Below, one piece after another: positions 11,601 to 21,868 of a stretch of 64,000 bases of DNA (positions within the stretch are counted from its first letter, which is position 1; every line of letters starts with the position of its first letter). The notes beneath the pieces are model-generated. The model did not search any database, had not been told where the DNA came from, and saw nothing but the letters and a program-made list of their open reading frames with translations. This DNA comes from Nectonema munidae (lineage: Eukaryota; Nematomorpha; Nectonematoida; Nectonematidae): positions 1 to 64,000 of the forward strand of contig JAUIRK010000890.1 of assembly GCA_030549495.1 (NCBI GenBank), read 5' to 3'. Position numbers and translations under genes: made by a program.

Positions 11601-14600
11601 GGTATTTTTTTCTATGATATTTTGCTTCAAAGGGGAATGCTTTTTTGACACAGGCGTACATTATTTCTGGGTAATTGCTTTATTCTGCTTGGATATTTGA
11701 ATTTTATTACGCGCTCATTTTAAATTACAAAGCCATTCCTTCTACTAAACAGCCTTTTCTTCATTTTACATATTTTTTAACTACTCGTTCATTTTTCCAC
11801 TTTTAGAAAGCACATTGACATTCACTCAGAGGAGAGACAATTCAAGTGTGATTTTTGCTACTTTCGAGGCAAAACCAAGATAGCTTTACAAGTTCACACA
11901 AAGAATTGTCACTCCACCGATGGAACCTTTTTCATTTGTCCTTACGAAAATTGTGATTACACCATCAGAACAAAATTCTTCCTCAAATCACACATGCTCT
12001 CTCATGTAGACAACTACACATGGAAGTGCCATTTGTGTGCTTACACCGCTAAGCATGAAAAGACACTGAAGAACCACCTGTCCGAGAAGCACAACGTTGC
12101 TGCCAAAACCCTCAAAAAGAGCACCGAATATCTGGAGTTGATGACTTACTTCGATAAATTAATAAATAGCCAAGGTGAGAGAGAGTGTTCTTTGATAGCA
12201 ATCCGAGTATATAGTATTTGTGATATTTTTATTTTGACGGAATATATGTTCTGCTAATATTTCTATTTATTTTTCTTTTTTTATAGAGAATATTGTCTTT
12301 TTTAAAGACTAATTCAAATTCTTGATATGATAAATATATAATTTCACTTTAAAAGCATATTTTTAAAACAAATTTATTTAACTAGTTTTACATGTTTCTG
12401 GCTAATAATTTTTTATATAATTTTAGTTACTTTTATTTTTAATATTTGATGTTGACTTCTACGTTCGATTTGAATGAATGCTGATGAAAATTACTATGAA
12501 TCAAATTGCGCATATGATTTCAAAATATCAGTACCTTGTATCGCGGGGGAACATCTTTTCATAATCCTGTTAACCGTAATCTCTAATTCTAGCGAATAGT
12601 TCCAGACTAATACTATGCCATGATTTACTTGTGTTTGAGTATATTCTTCATTTTAATATACCATTTTTACTTCTAACTTATCTTTTTTAGTTCTAATTTG
12701 TCTTTTTTCAATTCTAAAATGTCTTCTTTACCGTCTAAAATGTCTTTTTTTTTAATTCTAAACGTTCAAAATACAGAATAAAATTAAAAAAAGACAATTA
12801 AGACTTAAAAAAGACAAATTTGAATTAAAAAAAAGGCCATTTAGATTTGCTTGAAATAAAAAAGACTATTCAGAACTTAAAAGAGACAAATTTGAATTGA
12901 AAAAAGCCAATATAGAAGTAAAATTGTGTATATATTATCACTGAATCTAAAAGATTGATGGTCAACCGCGGCACTGAGGTCCTCATGCAGCCCTTAACTT
13001 CTTGTTTTGCGGCCCAAGCAAAGTTGCAGGAAAAATAGGCTAACAATATCAAATTAAAGGAGCAATTTGGATTCAGTTTAAGTAACAAGTATGTTTTTGG
13101 TGCGGACCTCTAATGCAATCTTGGTTCTTACATTGACATTTTGTTAAAAAAGATTGGCAAGCATTGATCTGATATAAAGGGATAAAAAAGTCAAGAACAT
13201 TTGTAAATTCATTTCCCCAATTGCAATATTTATTGTGTCAGTAAATTTATCACCAACAGCAAACTCCCGATAACTCAAATTCGGATACTTCAAAATACCT
13301 GTTAACTCCACATCAAATCACTGTCTCATTTCTCGCTACACATGTTAAGTCCTTCGCTTAACTCAAAGTCCGATTGGTCGAAAAAACTGTTTAACTCTAA
13401 GTAATTCACGTGTGTTTTGATATAAGTTTATATCCTTTGAAATTTGGTAAACTTGGGCCTCAATTCCTCTTAATAACGCTTTTCAATCCGTTGTGTGAAT
13501 TGCAGTTCAATTTTAAATACCAAGTTTCAATGACAAATCAAGTGAATTGTTTTTACGGCATGTATTCTTTCCTTTCGTTGTATAACTTTTTCAGCACTAA
13601 CAAATTGCTTTGTTTTATTATTGTCTTTAAGTGGTGAAGCACGAAGTGTCAACACTTTTTCTATCTAACATAGCGTTTGTTTGTATATATACTCGTTCTT
13701 GTTCTTTTTTATACAATAAAACATATTCAAAATAATTTTTTCTCACGTGTTGCTCCCTTAAATTAGCTCATGATCTGTACCATCGAACATGTCATGATTA
13801 AAAGGGTATTCATTTAACTAAAATGGGAACATCGTACTGCATCGTTACAAATCGTAAATCAAATTGTACCATCAAGTGGTCATTTAATGTTAATTATATA
13901 TATATATATATAAATGGTATTCAAATGGCTTCCATATTTCTTCAAGGATCAAAGCTTAAAACGAAAGATGTGAAACCTGTTATATCCAAGACGGGAAGAA
14001 TTTTGCCGAGACGCTATTCCCGTTTCAACGTTCATAAAACGCCGGCAGCTGTTCAAAACATGAAGAAGGAATGGGTTTGTCAAATTTGTGGACATTCAAC
14101 ATCTAAAGAAAATGCATACAGGTTATTTTTTTTCTTCTATCTAAAAAATTTAAGTTGTTCTTTTATTGTAAAAAAACAATTTTTAAAAATTAAAGTTAGT
14201 TAAAATTTAAAACATAAATTTGTCGAACCAAAGAACTTGAGTTATCAAACCCATTATCTAACCAACTTTACTTATGCCCCAAAAATGTAACTTTTTTACT
14301 TTATTGACAAAAAAATAAATCTTGTTCCTGTAAAAGTTATTTTTTTTCCAAAAAATATTACTATAAAGCAAATCCTCTCACTAACCCTCGCCATTGAGAA
14401 GGATATTTTCTAATTCACTCTGGCATGTTACATAAAGAAAGCATCACAGTATTCTTCATCCCCCGTTTTTGGACTTTGATGAAAAGATGGTAAGGTGTAT
14501 ACACTTATATATCTCAAGGCGGTTCCAGAGACCAATATAAATTTGAGTGGGAAAGGGTGCTTTGTAATAGAATAGGAATACGTATATGTACACTGACGTG

Positions 14601-16084
14601 TGTTTGTAGAGCCTAGATAAAAATAGTGTGTACGACTTAATTTTAAGCCACTCTTTATTTTTTGAGGAAAGAACATTGATATAAAATTCACACCTATTTA
14701 CAGTGCAATTAACAAATGAATTATTTTTATAAAGTATCATTATTTTTTCTGGCCATTACTCTGCTAGTCGCATGGAAGGAGCTTATAATAACTAAAAAAG
14801 TTAACCTGCTTTGGAGTTTAATAGTTAAATTAATGAGGTGAGTGATTAGTTTTAGCAATAAACTTCGTCGAATAAATATAAAGAGCTTAATCGAAATTCT
14901 TATTTTTAGATATTTTTTCCTTATCAAATCCATATGAAAAAGCTTTCGTTTTTGTGTAAACTCACTAATCTTATTTTCTTTTTAGACGTCATATATTGCA
15001 ACACAATGAAAACAGACCGTTTAAATGCCCAATGTGCCATTACCGCGGCAAGCACAGATCCTCGATTCGCAACCATATATACCATCGTCACAGCGACGAG
15101 TACAAACACGCATGCACCTTCTGTCCCTTTAAGTGTAAGACGTTTGATGTTCTGAAGCGTCACCTACTAGCTCATCTAAACATTCCGTTGTGGAAGTGCA
15201 CGCACTGTGACCTGTCTTTCAAAGGACGTTTACAATTTCGCACGCACCTGACCAACATCCACGGACTAAATGATGTCAAATTGAATTGGCCGCCGTTGCT
15301 CCGTGACGCTTTGCTGAAATTGAACTTGTCATCGCAAAGCAACCAATTGACAAACCTCAGCATTTCCAATATCACTGATTTGATCAAGTATTTGCAGTCT
15401 TCAGAAAACTTGGATGTTGACAACCAGCTCGTAGTTCCCTTGCCTTGCTCCTCCCAAGATGGAAATTCCGTGAAAATGGATCCAAACGCGTATCTTAACT
15501 CATCCAGCTCATCCATGGCACCCTTCATTAAAAAAGAATTCATACCCGGCTTACCAGATGCTCCATTCAACCCACATCAAAAGAAATCCTTCAATCTCTT
15601 TGTCTCCTCAACACCACGTTCTTCAAACAGTTCATACCCTGAATGTCCTTCCATCAAAGCATTCAACCAGAATTACCACCATTCTACCTACTCCGCAACT
15701 TCATTTGCGAGTAACAACACTTCCACCTTGTCCTACAACAAAGCATCCATTGCGGGCTCACTTCTGGAAGCCGTTAGCAAAAGTGAACACCACCAGCTGG
15801 GCTCCCTGACTTCCCTACCCCAATCCCTACTTCAAAAGAATGCATCTTCAGAAGTGGATGCTGAGAGTGTTCTGCAGTCCATATCATCAATCCAAAGGAA
15901 GATTAACAACGCCAATTCCGCTGAAATTGCTTCTTCCACTGCTAACTTGGACATTTCAACAGCTACAATGAATGATGGCAACACTTATGTCATCATTTAC
16001 AATCAGGACGGGACTGCTGAAGTTTCCGAAGCTAATTCTTCGAATGTCGTATTGGATGATGCAAAAAATATCATATCTATATGA
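5528..16084 (+). CDS. C2H2 zinc-finger protein gene (six exons, 5' end missing)
   Basis: Probable nuclear DNA-binding protein. Six exons join with matching reading phase at consensus splice sites: 5528-5603, 8741-8938, 10589-10743, 11807-12174, 13947-14121 and 14986-16084. Together they encode 12 C2H2 fingers. Most are CX2CX12HX3-5H; one is CX4C and one has 14 residues before the first His. The last finger is followed by about 280 residues rich in Ser, Asn and Thr, ending KNIISI. Linkers are not the TGEKP type, so this is not a KRAB/ZNF-style array. The first exon found starts inside a codon, so at least one upstream exon is missing from my reading. A poly(A) signal AATAAA lies at 16540. I cannot assign an orthologue. 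Targets are unknown. Confidence 0.9.
6545..7563 (+). mobile_element. piggyBac-like transposon, 5'-truncated and broken
   Basis: The frame at 6560-6958 matches the catalytic middle of piggyBac-derived (PGBD) transposases: LTVDEQLLSCKARHKFLQYM, LMTPLFKKGYNVTCDNFFTS, CSLVGTIRQNRREIPE. Shifted frames continue with KMGIDMLDQMVKQYS near 7055, FYNIIDLALINSWI at about 7120 and a cysteine-rich C-terminal finger near 7305-7410 (KCASFGCRN, CGKCAKMVCVTCALRLCQDC). At least three frameshifts or stops break it and the N-terminal third is gone. The 3' end is clear: the complement reads TTAA then CACTAGAAGGACC, with a subterminal palindrome GCGTCAATTGACGC near 7506. Confidence 0.85.
7564..8047 (+). pseudogene. 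CACTA-like transposase, C-terminal fragment
   Basis: The frame at 7625-8047 is a divergent relative of the C-terminal part of the protein encoded at 27282-27911 on the - strand. Shared blocks are FLGNKKAENYQEL versus FLGNNKARNYAEL, NLGNVSEEHGEKFHHNI versus NLGSMSDEQGERFHQDM, and MEKRYQGRWD versus METRYQGRWD. Homology starts directly at the TTAA that ends the piggyBac element (KQYITAL against KQFTKAL), with one frameshift before 7625. A short stretch before the conserved NLG block is missing. Probably an old copy, split by the piggyBac. Confidence 0.7.
8741..8938 (+). CDS. Zinc-finger gene, exon B
   Basis: Acceptor ACTTTCTTAG, donor GTAAAT, phase 0 at both ends. Encodes one full finger (CEQCNLKFSSKLSMDNHMEKSH), an acidic linker (DDDSMDDLD), then CELCGKIFMSRVYLKQHQEI. 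The final His of that second finger comes from exon C, so the intron splits the finger. Confidence 0.88.
9630..9765. repeat. Dispersed repeat with two hairpins, copy 1
   Basis: Shares GCGGGTTGGCT, GCGAAAGTGTAACAAAATTC and CCCTGAGAGTA with 47168-47288. It contains two palindromic stems, one around GAGAGTA...AATACTTTC and one around CAGTTTAAACAAAGCTTTGT. This copy carries about 20 extra bases after the GGTTGGCT block. Confidence 0.75.
10280..10385. repeat. Dispersed repeat shared with 48125-48270
   Basis: Starts at AAAATTTTGGAAACCTATTG and continues to TACACGCCTGACA and ACATACGAA. The second copy has the same order with a longer middle. Family unknown. Confidence 0.6.
10589..10743 (+). CDS. 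Zinc-finger gene, exon C
   Basis: Acceptor CTTTATTTAG, donor GTAACT. Supplies the last His of the exon-B finger, then a finger with an unusually long spacer (CPLCNDGRKFLNNLYLSKH, 14 residues between Cys and His), then the first half of another finger (CHLCPYATTKEHVL). The second half is in exon D, joined through a split Ser codon. Confidence 0.88.
11313..11440. mobile_element. Degenerate TTAA MITE with TCGTCTGC motifs
   Basis: Begins TTAACCGGTTATCGAC and carries three TCGTCTGC-like motifs in AT-rich spacers. It aligns with the copy at 34938-35037 (both have GTCGACTTTA, ATCGTCTGCTTT and ATATCGTCTG). The right end is eroded. Confidence 0.5.
11807..12174 (+). CDS. Zinc-finger gene, exon D
   Basis: Acceptor CCACTTTTAG, donor GTGAGA. 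Completes the finger begun in exon C and adds three: CDFCYFRGKTKIALQVH, CPYENCDYTIRTKFFLKSH (CX4C type) and CHLCAYTAKHEKTLKNH. A short non-finger segment ending FDKLINSQ follows. Ends one base into a Gly codon. Confidence 0.92.
12175..13946 (+). other. Zinc-finger gene intron 4
   Basis: AT-rich. Contains the inverted minisatellite at 12645-12920 and, at about 13245-13400, a degraded stretch with GATAACTCAAATTCGGATAC and TTAACTC motifs that recall pogo/Tigger ends. No gene seen. Confidence 0.6.
12645..12920. repeat. Inverted minisatellite (hairpin-forming)
   Basis: The left arm repeats TTCTAAAATGTCTTTTTT about five times at 18 to 20-bp spacing. The right arm, after about 12780, repeats the complement (AAAAAAGACAAATTTGAATT) about six times. 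The same motif recurs in one orientation near 34480-34590. Confidence 0.75.
13947..14121 (+). CDS. Zinc-finger gene, exon E
   Basis: Acceptor TTTCTTCAAG, donor GTTATT, phase matching exons D and F. Encodes a basic segment (SKTGRILPRRYSRFNVHK) and the first part of a finger (CQICGHSTSKENAY) that exon F completes. Confidence 0.85.
14221..14283 (-). mobile_element. tRNA-derived SINE head, copy 2 (truncated)
   Basis: The complement reads GCATAAGTAAAGTTGGTTAG, then ATAATGGGTTTGATAACTCA, then GGTTCGACA. This is the same head as 5290-5355. The body is missing. It lies in intron 5 of the zinc-finger gene. Confidence 0.65.
14986..16084 (+). CDS. Zinc-finger gene, last exon F
   Basis: Acceptor TTCTTTTTAG. 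It finishes the exon-E finger (RRHILQH) and adds CPMCHYRGKHRSSIRNH, CTFCPFKCKTFDVLKRH and CTHCDLSFKGRLQFRTH. About 280 further residues follow without fingers, with Ser/Asn/Thr-rich tracts, several FIKKE/PHQKK basic patches and a C-terminus ending DDAKNIISI. Stop codon at 16082-16084. The tail could be a regulatory region; I recognise no domain in it. Confidence 0.92.
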
Positions 16085-16274
16085 ATTAATCCTAACAAAT
16101 GATAGATTCATCTATCATATTTACTAAGAATTATTCAAAACATTTCCTTGACTGTTAAATTTGTCCTTTCAAAAAATATTCCTAGCTTATATTATAGAAT
16201 TTACTAATTTAAAAATATATCATTTATTGTCTGTGTATACTTTTTCAAATGATGATTCTCTTGTTTATTTGGAA

Positions 16275-16314
<40 letters not shown>

Positions 16315-16560
16315 GCGTAGTTAACTTAGTTTTTTTCTAACTTCCCTTAATATTTAAAAATAGTAATGAGGAACGTTCGTTGAAAAAAAATTGTCATTTA
16401 TTTAATGATGATATGTATATAATTTGACATTTATTTATGCACATATATTCTCTTCAGCAGCAATACTTATTCCTTCACAATATTAATTGTAAATTCATGC
16501 GTAAAAACTTTAAGTATTTATTCATTGAAATCTTTGTTTAATAAAAACTCTTATAATTGT
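16085..16560 (+). terminator. Zinc-finger gene 3' UTR and poly(A) signal
   Basis: AT-rich 3' UTR containing an (AT)n run at 16281-16312 and AATAAA at 16540-16545. The next transposon starts about 120 bp further on. Confidence 0.6.
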
Positions 16561-16666
16561 TACTTGTTATGAGAAATCTGCTAATCACCCCTAATTTAAA
16601 ATTTTTGTCGTATAGCGTTGGTAGAGTAATTACTTATCGATTGTGTCCTTAAACTAAAGAAAATTA

Positions 16667-19175
16667 CAGTGGAACCCCGATGTTAAGACCACCCCGCAAA
16701 TCCGCCAACTTTTTCACGGACCGTTTTAAAAATGTATTCATACACACATAGTAAAGTTTCGGTATTAAGACCACCTATATTTCGCTATTGAGACCACTAA
16801 TTTTTGTAGAAAACATTTAACTACACCTAACAATTTTCATAAAAAGTTTTTTCCAAAAATGCTATAATAAATCTGAAAATTTGCTCTAGTACTAAATAAG
16901 ATGGAAAATTTTTTGAATTTTTTGACAAAAAACATTTTTTAGAATAAATTTTCAGTTCATCTTGTTCAAATTTTAATATGGTTTATGTTTTATATTACCA
17001 CATGTTTAAGATATCTTTTTCTTCTAACATAGTTAGTCAATTTATTATTCTTATTTTTTAAATGATATTAAAACTTTCCTTAGGTTAGCTAGATTCATCA
17101 TAATTTTTTTTAAATTTATTAAGATTTTTGTAATTGAAACTTTCTAAATTCAAATTTTTTAGCTCTTGTTTTTTAGTTAAATCAATACTAGTACATTGTC
17201 ATTTATTCTTATATTTTTTTTCTCTTTAAATTTTTTTCCTTTCTTTAATATTGAATTTGAATATCTTATTTAGATTTATTAGATAGAGAGAAAATTTTTT
17301 AGTTAAATCAATACTAGTACATTGTCATTTATTCTTATATTTTTTTCTCTTTAAATTTTTTTCCTTTCTTTAATATTGAATTTGAATATCTTAGAAAATT
17401 TTTTAGCTCTTGTTTTTTAGTTAAATCAATACTAGTACATTGTCATTTATTCTTATATTTTTTTTCCTTTCTTTAATATTGAATTTGAATATCTTATTTA
17501 GATTTAAGCATAAATGTGTGAAAAAAAGTTAAAAAGAAATGAGCTAAGTTTGGGAGAAAAAATTGAATTGTTGAAAGATTCGACTGGCAGAAGTCAAAGG
17601 CAGTTGGCAGAAAAATTCAATGTAAGCAAAACCCAAGTCCAATCTATTTTTTAGCGTAAAAATATAATCATGAGTTCGAATACATCAATGAAGAGGAAAA
17701 GAGTTTCAACATCCTCGAACTTTGAAGATATAGATGAGCTAGCTTGGCAATGGTTACAGAAAGCCAGAAGTATACATGTGCCTATATCTGGACCAATGAT
17801 ACAAGAACGCACTTATTTTTGCTGAAAAACTGGGTAAACATGATTTTAAAGCATCACAGGGTTGGTTGAATAGATTTAAAAACAGGCATTCAATAAAATT
17901 TGGAGCAATTTGTGGCGAAAAAGGATCTGTAGATATGGAATCCGTAGAAGAATGGAAGGTGAAAGTTGTAGAATTGATTAAAAATTATAAATATGAGGAT
18001 ATCTATAATATGGATGAGACGGGCTTATTTTACAGATGCTTACCTAATAAAACTTTGAAAGTGAAAGGGGAGCAGTGTATAGGTGGAAAAAATCGAAGAA
18101 TAGAATCATAGTCTCGCTTTGCGTTAATATGAATGGTCAATTTGAAAAACCACTCATCATTGGACACAACAAAAAGCCTCGCTGTTTTAAAAATGTTAAT
18201 GTTGACAAGCTCAACTTTAAATGGTCACACAACAAAAAAGCTTGGATGACTTCAAGCGTTTTCAGCGAATGGTTGAAAACCTTTAATGATAAACTTTGAC
18301 GTCAAAAACGTAATGTGCTTCTCTTTTTAGATAATGCACCATCTCACACCAAAATTGAAATGACGAACATCAAATTAGTTTTCTTGCCAGTCAACACCAC
18401 TTCTGTTCTTCAACCACTCGATCAAGGAATAATCCAGTTTATCAAAACAACATATCGAAAACAACTTTTACGGCACATTTTGTTGAAATGCTTCGAACAT
18501 GAGTAAGTTGGTTAATGTGCTACAAGCTTGTAATTGGATTACACATGCAGTTTCAAAATGTAAACAGTCTACTGTTCAAAAATGTTTTCAAAAGAGTGGA
18601 TTTCATTTTGATGAAATAACCAGTGAAGAAGAAACTGAAAACTATCATTCACTGAATGGACTGATAGACGAAGTGACAAGTAGGTTAAATATAACTAACA
18701 AAATGACAGCTGATCTGTATAGCTCAATAGATGAAGATGTAGAGACGTCAGAAAAGCTCTCTGAGGGTTGGGAAGAAAGAATGGTGAATGAATATCTTAA
18801 TGAAGCAGATAAAAATGAAAGTGATGATGAAGAAGATAAGGAGGAAGAAACGGTTCAGTCTGGCATTAGCTCAAATGAAGCGTTACATATGATTGAGAAA
18901 GTAAAAGAGTATTGCCTCGAAAAGGACATGAGTGATGTCTGGATGCACCTATCAAAAGCAGAATCCCTACTTCAGCAACAATTATTCTTTTGTGAAAACC
19001 GGAAAAAACAAGTAACGATTGATTCTTTTTTTAAATCAAAATAAAGCTTTAATGTGTTTTCTTTGTTTTTTATGATTCACGTCTGTTAACTAAAAAATTC
19101 ACAATTAGGACCACCCCGATAATACGACCAATAAAGTTTAGTCCCAAAGGTGGTCTTAATAACGGAGTTCTACTG
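16667..19175 (+). mobile_element. Tigger/pogo element, both ends present
   Basis: Terminal inverted repeats begin CAGTGGAACCCCG on the left and, on the complement of the right end, CAGTAGAACTCCG. Both continue into TTAAGACCACC. The element is flanked by TA on both sides (16665-16666 and 19176-19177), the family's target duplication. Total length is about 2.5 kb. A 100 to 130-bp block is repeated three times at 17157-17504, just upstream of the transposase. Confidence 0.93.
17513..19044 (+). pseudogene. Tigger transposase, broken
   Basis: Jerky/CENP-B-like transposase. The N-terminal helix-turn-helix begins MCEKKLKRNELSLGEKIELL at 17517. The central domain has all three catalytic Asp residues: NMDETGLFY near 18010, LLFLDNAPSH near 18325 and LQPLDQGI near 18410. 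The last two are 29 residues apart (DD29D), as expected for Tigger. The C-terminal part (18499-19044) is acidic and ends in DSFFKSK. It is broken by an in-frame TAG after QVQSIF, a frameshift near 17815, a second in the overlap at 18075-18111, a stop near 18299 and a shift near 18500. The reading is otherwise well kept, so decay looks moderate. Confidence 0.9.
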
Positions 19176-19485
19176 TAATTTCATGGATTTATACCATTTT
19201 TAAAATAAAAAGAGTGATCACTGTTTGGAAACATAAAATTATGGCTTATTTTAGGCTATGGAAGATTGCAATTTCCTTGAAATTTTATTTTCAAGAGGAA
19301 ATTATATCAGTGGAGATGACTACTAGCATTATTGGTTAAAGTATTTAGGATTTTTTGTGCATCTAATGATTAGAAAAGGATTCGAAAGTCCTTGAATTGT
19401 GTTTTCCTCGATAAGTTGTGCTTATGCACTGCAAGTCTTATCTGATGCAATTAATCCCTCCTTGGGTTCCTCTTTCTTCGCTGTC

Positions 19486-21868
19486 TTAACCATATTAGTG
19501 CTGTGCTCGTACATTAAATATATGTTTTTATACTAAATCGGCCATGCTGTTTCATTTTTGTACATATTTTTACATTTAAGATTTGGAAATATCTATAAGT
19601 GTTAATCAAATTTGCGGCTTATTTCTAAAGATTCTCTCCAAAAACATTCATTCAGATTTTATATGAAATATAAGTTTTAACCATACAATTTTATTTCTAG
19701 ACTCAGTTTTTGCTTTTAACGTTTGAAAATATCTGCAAGTATCAATAAAATATGTGGTTTATGTCTGAAAACTGTTTTCAGATATATCTTAAATTTTATA
19801 TCAAAACAACAATGCTCATATGGACTCAATTTTCGCATTTAGGATTTGAAAATACCTCTAAGTGTCAATCAAATTTGCAATTTACTTCTAAAATTTGTCT
19901 GAAAAAATATTGATATAAATTTTACATGAAATATTTACCAAATCCATCATGCTGGCTTCATTACATCGCATCTAGTGGTATTAAAATGTTCGTCAGTGTC
20001 AATCAAATTTGCAGTTTATTTTGAAAACTATGTCCAAAAATCTTCTCTCTAATTTTATATTGAATATATCTTTTTATAATAAATCAACCATGCTAGCTTT
20101 ATCTCACTCAATTTTTGCATTTAGAGATTTTAAAATGTCTGAAAGTGTCAATCAAATATCTTATTTACGTCTAATGTCCGTAGAAATATTTCTTAAATTT
20201 AAATAAAATATCTGTTTTTATAACAAATTGAAGATGCTGGTTTCAGTTTTTGCATTTAGGATTTTAAAATATCTGAAAGCTTCAACCAGATTTGAGGTTG
20301 ACTTCTAAATACTGTCCCCAAAAATATTTTGAAAATTTCAAATAAAGTATCTATTTTTATACCAAATCAACTATATTTATTTTATTTCTGTATTCCATTT
20401 TGGCAAATAAGGTTAAAAATATCTAGAAGGTCAATTAAATTAGTAATCTATACCTGAAAATCCGTTCTGTAAAAAATTTTCAAAAAAATGGTTATATATT
20501 AGCTATGTTATAAAAATATAATTTTTTTTATATATTTTGTTTTATAATACATTCTTCAATCATTTTGAGTATAAAATATTTATTTAAAAAAATCGTTGTA
20601 AAATCTTTTGAACTTTAGTAAGAGAGAATTAAGCAACCTGAAAGGTAATTAAAAGAGAAGGTGTGATCAAAAGAAATAATTTAAAAATCTTTACTAAATG
20701 GAAGATATACAATGTTCTAATGAACTAGAAAGTGGTGTAATGATATAATATTGGGTGCTTCAAAAAGATTTTGACCGTAAAAAGAAGTTCCTCTTTTGCA
20801 AATGAAAAATCTTTAAATCTATGACTTATCATCTAAGATTACAATGATCACTTAACTAAGATGGGTAATAAATTTGACATAAATCTGTTCAAAAGAAATC
20901 CTAATAAATTTTTCGAACACACATTGGAGAAAAGTTTATTTCTAATGAAAAAAGTGTTAACAAGTAAGGATCATCATAGAATGAATATCAAAATTACATA
21001 CTGTAAAGTATAGAAGAAATTAAGTAAAAACTACCAGCTGATAACGAATTTGTATCCAAAACGATGGAGGTCCTATCAAGATACCTAATTTACTGACAAA
21101 TGAAATATTTTGAGTAAATTAAACAACTAAAGTTGGTTATTTAAATAAATTAAACAAATAATTAGCGGAGAAATACTGCAAGTAGAATTTATTTTGAAGT
21201 TTATATATTAGACATTGATTAACAGCTTTAATCCCTTTTTTGACACGTTTAATTGATTTTCATAAAAAAATGAGCAGCAGTACAAAATTGGGCATACTTA
21301 AAAATGGTATATATATGTGAAAAAGACTTATAAATATTTCAATAACATTTTTAATTTTGACATGAGCAGTCATATATAAATTAATATTTTGACAGATTTT
21401 ATTGATTTTCATAAACAAGGAACATCACCAGTATCTTAGCATACTGGAAAATGTCAATATATGTGTAAACATTTTACATATTATTTAAATAAAAGTTCAT
21501 TTTTGAGATGAGCTTTAAAATATAAACCAATTTGTCGATAGGTTTGGATTATTTTGATAAAAAATGGACATCACCACTGAATTCAGCATAGTTGAAATAT
21601 ATATTAATATGTATTAAAAATATTTATTTTGAGCGAACAAATTTAGCTCAGCACTAATAGGGTTGGTTGGTTGGTTGGTTGTTTGGAGATATCAAAGCAC
21701 TTTCAGCCGTAAGGCTATATGCTTGCATTATGCTTAAGATGGTTAATCACAGTTTTTGTGAATTTGTTTTTAAGAGTTGGGAGCCTTGGGGATCGAACCC
21801 CTGACCTTAAACTGTTAGCTGAGAGGTACACCCTAAAAACCAATGAGGCTCAGCACTAATATGGTTAA
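19486..21868 (+). mobile_element. TTAA element 1 with satellite-like body
   Basis: Ends read TTAACCATATTAGTGCTG and, at the right, CAGCACTAATATGGTTAA, an 18-bp inverted repeat including the TTAA. Inside lie about seven tandem units of roughly 140 bp (19540-20560; landmark ATCAAATTTGCRGTTTA), a unique middle (20640-21200) and about three units of 150 bp (21230-21640). No transposase is present. A SINE interrupts the right end. The same architecture occurs inverted at 24315-29940. TTAA ends suggest a non-autonomous piggyBac or Kolobok relative. Confidence 0.8.
21665..21847 (-). mobile_element. SINE inserted in the end of TTAA element 1
   Basis: The complement carries a tRNA-like head: TGTACCTCTCAGCTAAC as A-box region and GGTTCGATCCCC as B box. 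The distal end on the + strand is a (GGTT)n run at 21661-21682. Flanking direct repeats of about 19 bp (GCTCAGCACTAATAGGGTT at 21646 and GCTCAGCACTAATATGGTT at 21848) are its target duplication. This is a different family from the SINE at 5290. Confidence 0.75.

Noticed and set aside
13245-13400. Degraded GATAACTC-rich stretch as a Tigger-derived MITE
   Set aside because: Motifs suggest pogo-type ends but neither end nor a TA pair could be placed with confidence.
21760-21847. Possible tRNA gene on the - strand
   Set aside because: Flanked by direct repeats and attached to a longer repeated body with a GGTT tail, so it is a SINE.
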